In this document: in pieces, positions 13,041-18,257 of the stretch | Position numbering within the stretch: position 1 is the first letter of the stretch | Layout of the letters: the number at the start of each line of letters is the position of its first letter | NCBI GenBank assembly: GCA_019310195.1 | Contig: JAFDET010000067.1 | Span: 1-18,257, forward strand | From: Deltaproteobacteria bacterium | GTDB lineage: Bacteria; Myxococcota_A; UBA9160; JAFDET01 | Direction of reading: 5' to 3' | DNA length: 18,257 bases | Position numbers and translations under genes: made by a program | Notes under the pieces: generated by a model | Told to the model about the DNA's origin: nothing | What the model saw: the letters and a program-made list of their open reading frames with translations, nothing else | The model's database searches: none

Positions 13041-13868
13041 TCAGTCCAGCTTCAGGTCCGTGCGCGGAAGGTCCGTGTACACCGGCTTGCGCTTCTCGCG
13101 ACGCGCCTCGATGCACTCCACCAGGTTCTCGGTATTCCCGAGGATCAGCTGGTTGCGGTCCTCGAGATCGATGGCCGCTGTGAGACTGGTGGCCTCGACG
13201 TTCGCCCAGCAGACCTTCTTGGTCATCTGCAGGCCGAAGGCGCTGAACTCGCACATCTCCTCGGCAGCCTCGATGGCACGCTCTACAAGCTCGGCGTCGG
13301 GATAGATCCGCGAGACGAGCCCGATCCGCTCGGCCTCCCGTGCACCCACCTTGCGCCCCGTGAGCAGCATGTCGTTGGAGCGGGAGAGACCCACGGTGCG
13401 GGGCAACAGATAGCTGGCGCCGAGCTCGGTGCTGGTCAAGCCGTTGACGATGCCGGTGGCGTTGAAGACCGCCGACTCCGCGCAGAAGCGCGCATCGGCG
13501 CCGAGGCTCAGGCACAGGCCGCCGCCGTACGCACAGCCGTTGATCGCGGCGATTACGGGCTGCGGCATGGCGCGCAGCGCGGGTACCACCTTGGAGAAGT
13601 GCGACATGGCCAGCATCCCCACGCGGGAGAGCGCCATCTCCTCGATGCCGGGGATCACACCGGGGTCCTCCAGATCGAGCCCGGAGCAGAAGCCCCGGCC
13701 TTCGCCCGTCAGGACGACCACCCAGCAGGAGTTGTCCGCCCCCACTTCCTCGCACGCCCGGCACAGCTCGGTGACCAGCTCGAAGGACATGGCGTTGAGC
13801 CGTTCCGGCCGGTTGAGCCGGATGAGGGCCACATGGGGCCGAACCTTCTCGATCACTACGAGCGCCAT
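13041..13868 (-). CDS. Crotonase-fold (enoyl-CoA hydratase/isomerase family) protein lacking classical Glu pair
   Basis: The protein has 275 residues, a normal length for the family. CoA and oxyanion-hole motifs are present at GRGFCSGLDL (57-66) and NGCAYGGGLCLSLGAD (110-125). In classical enoyl-CoA hydratase the two catalytic glutamates lie in GGGCELA and GQPE. Here these read GGGLCLS (Cys119) and NATG, so both are missing. Glu148 in TSTELGAS falls where dienoyl-CoA isomerase carries its catalytic Asp (ADVGT), so an isomerase or other crotonase reaction is more likely than hydration. It should act on a CoA thioester in the cytoplasm. The ATG at 13868 begins 10 bases after the hydrolase stop. 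A longer upstream extension in the same frame covers the hydrolase gene and is rejected. The gene links this operon to CoA-activated side-chain or ring-cleavage intermediates. Confidence 0.87.
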   Translation of the reverse strand: MALVVIEKVRPHVALIRLNRPERLNAMSFELVTELCRACEEVGADNSCWVVVLTGEGRGFCSGLDLEDPGVIPGIEEMALSRVGMLAMSHFSKVVPALRAMPQPVIAAINGCAYGGGLCLSLGADARFCAESAVFNATGIVNGLTSTELGASYLLPRTVGLSRSNDMLLTGRKVGAREAERIGLVSRIYPDAELVERAIEAAEEMCEFSAFGLQMTKKVCWANVEATSLTAAIDLEDRNQLILGNTENLVECIEARREKRKPVYTDLPRTDLKLD

Positions 13869-13878
13869 GATGCCGTCT

Positions 13879-14829
13879 CTACGCGCGGGCCGGTCGGCTC
13901 TTCTTGTCGCGCGGCCACAGTTCCAGAATGGAGTCGATGATCTCCTCGGCGGCGTCGAGGCTGCCCATGTGTCCCTCGCGCGGGCGGACCCGGAGGTCGG
14001 AGTCGGGGACGAGAGCGGCCTGGTGCTCGCCGTGGGCCAGGGGTACCAGGTGGTCGGCATCGCCGTGCCAGAAGCGGATCGGGACCCGGATGTCGCGGAG
14101 CGAGAAGCCCCACGGCCGCGTGAAGAGCACCAGATCGTAGAACGGGGCGTGCAGCTGCGAGCGACTGGCGCGCAGCATGTCGTCGAGGAACATGTGCTTC
14201 ATCTCGGGCCGGCTCATCACCTCCTGGTCGCCCTCGGGCATGGTACCGATGAACAGGTCGAAGGCCTGGGAGGCCAGGGGCCGGAGCGCGAAGACGGTTC
14301 CCCAGAAGGCGTACCCCAGGGGCTGATGCACCACTTCCAGGAGCGCGCTGAGGCGCCCGGCCAGGGCCAGGGCGCCGCCGGGCGCGGCGTCGTCGCCGCG
14401 GACCGGCGCGACGCCTCCCAGAACCGCTCCCGCCACGACCCGCTCGGGAAGCTCGTGGGCGCAGGCCAGCACGTAGGGCCCTCCCCCGGAGAGCCCCACC
14501 ACGCCGAAGCGCTCGATGTTGAGCCGGTCGGCGATCTGCTCCACGTCCCCGGCCGCTGCAGCCAGCGAGTCGTGCAGATGCGCCGTCGAATGGCCCGTGC
14601 CGGGACGCTCGACGCCGATCAGGCGAACGCCTCGCTCGCCGGCAAGCTCTCGTGCGCGCGGGGGAATCTGGCGGCGGCCGCCGGGCGTACCGTGGAACCA
14701 GAAGATCGCGTCTCCATCGGGCTCGCCGTACTCGGCGAAGCCGATGGAGCGGGCGTCGTCCAGCTCGATCGTGCCTTCTATCCGGGCGGACGGAATCCGC
14801 ACCGTCTCTTCCATTCCACTGCGCCCCAT
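13879..14829 (-). CDS. Alpha/beta-fold hydrolase
   Basis: The protein has 316 residues and a complete catalytic set: the oxyanion-hole motif FHGTPGG (45-51), nucleophile Ser114 in GLSGG, Asp259 in HGDADHLVP, and His287 in REGHMG. A variable cap region (about 140-245) precedes the acid residue. It is a cytoplasmic serine hydrolase of the general alpha/beta class, acting on an ester, lactone, epoxide or C-C bond. The sequence does not decide which. The ATG at 14829 shares one base with the upstream flavoprotein stop (TGATG), which suggests coupled translation. A second ATG at 14814 gives MEETVRI and is an alternative start, because neither has a strong ribosome binding site. Its place between a flavoprotein and a crotonase suggests it hydrolyses a product of the same pathway. 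Confidence 0.85.
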   Translation of the reverse strand: MGRSGMEETVRIPSARIEGTIELDDARSIGFAEYGEPDGDAIFWFHGTPGGRRQIPPRARELAGERGVRLIGVERPGTGHSTAHLHDSLAAAAGDVEQIADRLNIERFGVVGLSGGGPYVLACAHELPERVVAGAVLGGVAPVRGDDAAPGGALALAGRLSALLEVVHQPLGYAFWGTVFALRPLASQAFDLFIGTMPEGDQEVMSRPEMKHMFLDDMLRASRSQLHAPFYDLVLFTRPWGFSLRDIRVPIRFWHGDADHLVPLAHGEHQAALVPDSDLRVRPREGHMGSLDAAEEIIDSILELWPRDKKSRPARA

Positions 14830-16307
14830 CAACTCGTCGCTCGACGATGCAATCGATGGTAGCGCTCCACCTCGTCTGCGACCTTCATGCCGGACTCGAG
14901 CGCCTGCTGCGTGCCGATCCCGGATCCGCCGGCATCGCAGCCCACGTAGAACAGGCCGCAGATGGGAGCGCGGATCGACGGCTTTTGATCCCCGCACTGA
15001 CCCACGATCTGCCCGAGGCCGATCGTCTCGCCGCCCGCCCCCGGCACGACGGAGTCGCGGGTCGCGTTGGAGACGCTGCGGGCGGTGTAGAAGTCCTTGG
15101 ACTCGATTGCGGCCTCCAAGTCGGGGAAGGCACCGAAGAGCGCCTCCTCGCCGACGCACGCCCAGGCCTGCAGTTCCTCGGCGGAGAGGTTCGGGTCGGG
15201 CGGACAGAAGGATCCGGTCATCAGCATCTGCTTGCCCTCGGGCGCTCCCTCGGGGTCGTAGTTGGAGGGAACCTCGTAGTAGAGGACGCCCTGGCGAGAC
15301 GCCTCACCCGCACACGCCCGGTTGAAGCGGTCCAGGGTCCAGGGGCTCCCGTCCGAAAAGATCACTCCGAAGGGAGCGTCGGTCACGGGCCGGCTCAAGA
15401 AGTACCGGTGTCCGATCAGCGCGTAGGACGGCACCAGGTCCCGCACGTAGTTCGCGTAGCTCTTGTCGAAGTGCTCCGCCCCGACGAGTTTCAGCACGGT
15501 GGGCTGGATGCCCGCGTTACTGATGACGATCGGCGCCCGGAACGTGCCCTTGTCCGTCTCAACGCCCCCGACGCGGCCGTCCTCGACGAGGATGCGCTTG
15601 ACGCGCGAGCCCATGAGAACCTCGCTTCCGTAGCGACGCACCGCTTCGCAGCAAGCCTCGGCCACGCGTCCGTAACCGCCCTTGCAGAAGATCCCCCCGC
15701 CGCGGGTGAAGATCGCCTGGAGACTCGTCACCGCTTCGGCGGCGTCCAGGGTGTCCACAGGAACCATGAACATCCCGTCGCAGCACAAGCTCACGATGAA
15801 GGCGTGCAGCGCCGGTGGAATGCCGGCGGCGTCAACGAAGTCGGCGAAGCTGGTGCCCCGCAAGCCCCCGACCTGGTCGGGGGGCATCAGCGTCATGTTC
15901 GCGAAGAACTGGAGCGCCGCGTCCCGGCTCTCCTCCGGGATCTCCAGCCAGTCGAAGATCACGCCGGGGTCCAGCTTCTCCGACGACGTCTTGGGCATGC
16001 GAACGTACTTTCCGGCGGGCGTCCGGTAGATGCTCCCGGCGCCTTCCGGCACCACCAGGTCGGCGAGGTCGCCCACCTCCAGCTCGTCCAGCACCACCTG
16101 GTAGAGGTTTCCATCCACCGGTGCGCCGATCACGACCCACGCCGTGTAGCGGAAGCCGTTCTTGGCCAGGCTCATGGCCTTGCCGCCGGCGACGTTGTTC
16201 TTCTCGGTCAACAGGACCTTCAGGCCACGCTTGGCCAGCAGCCCCGCGCACGAACTTCCGCCGAAGCCCGCACCGATGACGATTGCGTCGTAGGATTCTT
16301 CCGACAC
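14829..16307 (-). CDS. CrtI-like FAD-dependent oxidoreductase, third subtype
   Basis: The protein has 492 residues. A Rossmann FAD motif is at 8-35 (Gly12, Gly14, Gly17, Glu35), followed by AGGKAMS. The C-terminal FAD segment is GLFYVGCDAGGSGIGTQQAL. It belongs to the phytoene-desaturase-like superfamily but differs from the two cassette types in its C-terminal signature (GGSGIGTQ instead of PGG..GGPGY). It is rich in Cys-containing segments such as SLCCDGMF and GIFCKGGYG, whose meaning is unclear. Two GTG codons, at 16313 and 16307, are possible starts. AGGAG at 16317-16313 lies 5 bases before the GTG at 16307 but overlaps the other, so 16307 is chosen. It starts 2 bases after the stop of the preceding gene and its stop overlaps the hydrolase start. 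Confidence 0.88.
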   Translation of the reverse strand: MSEESYDAIVIGAGFGGSSCAGLLAKRGLKVLLTEKNNVAGGKAMSLAKNGFRYTAWVVIGAPVDGNLYQVVLDELEVGDLADLVVPEGAGSIYRTPAGKYVRMPKTSSEKLDPGVIFDWLEIPEESRDAALQFFANMTLMPPDQVGGLRGTSFADFVDAAGIPPALHAFIVSLCCDGMFMVPVDTLDAAEAVTSLQAIFTRGGGIFCKGGYGRVAEACCEAVRRYGSEVLMGSRVKRILVEDGRVGGVETDKGTFRAPIVISNAGIQPTVLKLVGAEHFDKSYANYVRDLVPSYALIGHRYFLSRPVTDAPFGVIFSDGSPWTLDRFNRACAGEASRQGVLYYEVPSNYDPEGAPEGKQMLMTGSFCPPDPNLSAEELQAWACVGEEALFGAFPDLEAAIESKDFYTARSVSNATRDSVVPGAGGETIGLGQIVGQCGDQKPSIRAPICGLFYVGCDAGGSGIGTQQALESGMKVADEVERYHRLHRRATS

Positions 16308-16309
16308 GT

Positions 16310-17998
16310 TCACTCCTCGAGGTAGGTCTTGATGTAACGCTCCATCTCGGGCGTCGGCTTCCACCAGCGCTCCACCCCAAGGTCGTCGGCGACCTTGTTG
16401 GCGCCCAGGTAGCCGGGCCCGCCCAGGACCAGCCCGCCGGGGAAGGTCGAAGCGCCGCAGGTGTAGAGGCCGTCGATGGGCGTGTCCGTCCCGGAGCAGT
16501 CCTGGTTGGGTCGGAAGCAGCCCATCTGGAGCGGCCGGTAGTCCCCGTGCTTGATCGAGCCGCGCCGCATCTGCGGGAAGCGGATCTCGATCTCCTCCGG
16601 ATCCTCCATGCTGGTGCTGACGATGGACTCCGGAGTCAGATTGGGCGCCACCTTCCGCCAGCGCGCCAGCATGGCGTCCTGGATCTCGTCGCGGCGGCTG
16701 AGCCAGCCGCCTTCCAGGTCGTAGGGCGCGTGGATCTGGAACATGGACACGTACTTGCCGGGGCGGTCGCTCAGCGTGGGGTCGAAGAGGCTTTCGCAGG
16801 TGGAGTGGCCGCCGAAGGCGCCCAGGTCGAGCCTCCCCTCCACGACGTTCTCCCAATGCGCCAGCAGGTGATCCACGCTCTCGACCCCGTGCACGACGGC
16901 GAAGCACTTGTCGATCCAGGAATCGTCACAGGCGTACTTCGGCGGCTCGTCCGCCGCGATGTGAAGCGTGTTGAAGCTCCACTTATCCCACTCCCACCCC
17001 TCCACCTCCTGCTTGAGCAGGTCCGGGAGATGCTCGGCGCCGACCAGGTCCAGGAAGGTGGTGTGGGGGTCCAGGGAGGACATCACCACCTTGCTGCGCA
17101 GGACCCGTCCCTCGTGAGCGATCTGCACGCCGACGGCGCGGCCGTTCTCGATCAGGATCCGCTCCACGGGCGCCGCTTCCAGGATCAGGCCGCCGTTCTT
17201 CACAACCTGCCGCGCCAGTGCGCCGCCGAACTTGTGGGAGCCTCCGTAGCAGTAACACTTGTTCATTGCGCGATCGAGCATCAGCGGAACCATGAAGCCG
17301 AGCCCGGTCTCATGGGGATCCAGCCCCCACATGCACGCGGCATAGAGCATCAGCGTCTGCACCTTCTCGTGCTTGAACGTCCCCGTGATGTACTCCAGGG
17401 GGCTGGCGTCTCCGATCTCCAGCATCCGCCGGCCCAGCTCGGTGCGCTCCATCGCCATGGTCATCTCGACCGGGGGCATGGGCGGAAGGTAGGTGCCGGG
17501 GCCCACGATCTCGTCGACGAGCCTGCGCCATTCCCGTCTCACCTTGCCGAAGGTCGCGGCATCTTCGAAGGAGTACTTGCTGATGGAGTCCTTGGTGTCC
17601 GAGGCCTGGCGCGTCAGCATCAGCGAGGAGCCGTCCTCGAACACCATCCCGGTCTGGGCGTTGGGCCGGATCCAGGTCAACGCGCGCCCGTCCAGGTCGA
17701 AGTCCCGGATCGCGGGCATGTAGTCGACCATCATGTGGTAGAGCACGTGCGGGTTGGACGAATAGCAGGGGAAGAGGTTCTCCTCCGTCGCCAGGCCCCC
17801 GCCCGCCTCGAAGCGGCGCTCACACACGGCGACGCTGAGCCCGGCGCGGGCCAGGTAGGCTCCGGCGATCAACCCGTTGGGCCCGCCGCCGATGATGACG
17901 ACGTCGAACTCGCTCTCGTCGGGGAACTCCTCCATCATGTGGCCGAAGGGATTGTTGGCGTCGTACTCGAACGCCGACTCGTACTTGAAATCGGGCAC
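16310..17998 (-). CDS. CrtI/PYROXD2-like FAD-dependent oxidoreductase (type B, region 4)
   Basis: The protein has 562 residues. A roughly 30-residue acidic N-terminal extension precedes the Rossmann motif (VVIIGGGPNGL, Gly37, Gly39, Gly42; Glu60). AGGGLATEEN follows, and the C-terminal FAD segment is TPIDGLYTCGASTFPGG then GGPGYLG. It is paralogous to the 511-residue protein at 2018-3553: both keep HMM after VLY or AVY, an R-G-S-I-K-H-G stretch, LQMG and the same ending. Reaction and substrate are unknown; dehydrogenation or isomerisation of a hydrophobic compound is typical. The start is a GTG at 17998 with AAAGG seven bases upstream. It begins 25 bases after the partial flavoprotein gene at the right edge and is followed directly by the third-subtype flavoprotein. 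Confidence 0.9.
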   Translation of the reverse strand: MPDFKYESAFEYDANNPFGHMMEEFPDESEFDVVIIGGGPNGLIAGAYLARAGLSVAVCERRFEAGGGLATEENLFPCYSSNPHVLYHMMVDYMPAIRDFDLDGRALTWIRPNAQTGMVFEDGSSLMLTRQASDTKDSISKYSFEDAATFGKVRREWRRLVDEIVGPGTYLPPMPPVEMTMAMERTELGRRMLEIGDASPLEYITGTFKHEKVQTLMLYAACMWGLDPHETGLGFMVPLMLDRAMNKCYCYGGSHKFGGALARQVVKNGGLILEAAPVERILIENGRAVGVQIAHEGRVLRSKVVMSSLDPHTTFLDLVGAEHLPDLLKQEVEGWEWDKWSFNTLHIAADEPPKYACDDSWIDKCFAVVHGVESVDHLLAHWENVVEGRLDLGAFGGHSTCESLFDPTLSDRPGKYVSMFQIHAPYDLEGGWLSRRDEIQDAMLARWRKVAPNLTPESIVSTSMEDPEEIEIRFPQMRRGSIKHGDYRPLQMGCFRPNQDCSGTDTPIDGLYTCGASTFPGGLVLGGPGYLGANKVADDLGVERWWKPTPEMERYIKTYLEE

Positions 17999-18023
17999 TT
18001 TTCTGCCTTTCGGGTCCGATCCG

Positions 18024-18257
18024 TCAGGAGCGGCTCGCGGAGATCTTGCCTTCCTGCGGGATGTAGTAGGGCGACGCGTACCACCAGTCGCCCGGCTCGG
18101 CGACGCCGTCCTCGATCAGGATGTGCATCAGGTTGTACGGAATGGCCATCAGGCACAGCCCGCCGGGATGGCCCGACGTCTGGTGGGCGTGATAGAGACC
18201 GTCGATGGGCGTGCGGTAGCGGGCCAGCTCGGGAATCGGCCGGTTCGTCCAGAGCTG
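18024..18257 (-). CDS. CrtI/PYROXD2-like FAD-dependent oxidoreductase (type A, region 4), C-terminal fragment
   Basis: The last 77 codons of a gene that enters from the right edge end at a TGA at 18024-18026. TPIDGLYHAHQTSGHPGG is the C-terminal FAD-binding segment of phytoene-desaturase-like enzymes. The preceding TNRPIPELARYR and following GDWWYASPYYIP resemble the QNRPLP and EWWRSNPYEWF segments of the 581-residue protein at 3550-5295, so it is probably the type A partner of the next gene. The N-terminus and Rossmann motif lie outside the window, so completeness cannot be judged. Confidence 0.8.
   Translation of the reverse strand, partial: QLWTNRPIPELARYRTPIDGLYHAHQTSGHPGGLCLMAIPYNLMHILIEDGVAEPGDWWYASPYYIPQEGKISASRS

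Noticed and set aside
1..18257. tRNA, rRNA, insertion sequence or integrase genes
   Set aside because: Nothing resembling a tRNA cloverleaf, an rRNA segment, a DDE or tyrosine transposase or an integrase was seen on reading either strand. I could not run a covariance-model search.

Overview
The window is high-GC bacterial DNA, tightly packed with genes, many of which overlap stop-to-start. It reads as a catabolic or lipid-modifying accessory region. The mix of an anaerobic-type molybdenum hydroxylase, CrtI-like flavoproteins, PAPS sulfotransferase and GGGACAGTCCC palindromes suggests a deltaproteobacterial-grade organism (Myxococcota, Desulfobacterota or Binatota-like). That placement is an inference; no taxonomic marker gene is present.

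Region 1 (bases 1-5295, minus strand) is a probable five-gene operon. Read 5' to 3' on the minus strand it holds a CrtI-like flavoprotein with a TTG start, a second CrtI-like flavoprotein overlapping it by ATGA, a PAPS-type sulfotransferase, a VOC (glyoxalase-fold) protein, and the first 59 codons of a class III aminotransferase that runs off the left edge. A divergent AT-rich intergenic region (5296-5449) with a dyad separates it from region 2.

Region 2 (5450-11387, plus strand) holds a small unknown protein, a ferritin-like four-helix protein, and then a four-gene operon. The operon encodes a Tat-exported molybdopterin catalytic subunit, an Fe-S electron-transfer subunit, a haem-b subunit with the Met and Lys ligand candidates of ethylbenzene dehydrogenase gamma, and a TorD/NarJ-type chaperone. 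The layout is ebdABCD-like, the family that includes ethylbenzene dehydrogenase, steroid C25 dehydrogenase and dimethylsulfide dehydrogenase. These enzymes use water rather than O2 to hydroxylate their substrate, except DMS dehydrogenase, which oxidises sulfur.

Region 3 (11388-11538) lies between convergent operons. It contains a perfect 29-bp inverted repeat with a 4-nt loop, nested in a weaker outer repeat, and a decayed copy that overlaps the last codons of the next gene.

Region 4 (11522-18257, minus strand) is a second operon. Read 5' to 3' it holds the C-terminus of a CrtI-like flavoprotein, a second CrtI-like flavoprotein, a third of a different subtype, an alpha/beta hydrolase, a crotonase-fold protein lacking both classical glutamates, and a flavoprotein carrying the Tyr and Tyr-x-Ser pattern of 3-ketosteroid delta4-(5alpha)-dehydrogenase.

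Working hypothesis (inference): the locus hydroxylates and dehydrogenates a hydrophobic polycyclic or isoprenoid compound, possibly a sterol. The molybdenum enzyme would start attack without O2. The flavoproteins would desaturate, and the crotonase and hydrolase would process CoA or ester intermediates. The first two CrtI-like genes of regions 1 and 4 appear to be duplicated versions of the same two-gene cassette.
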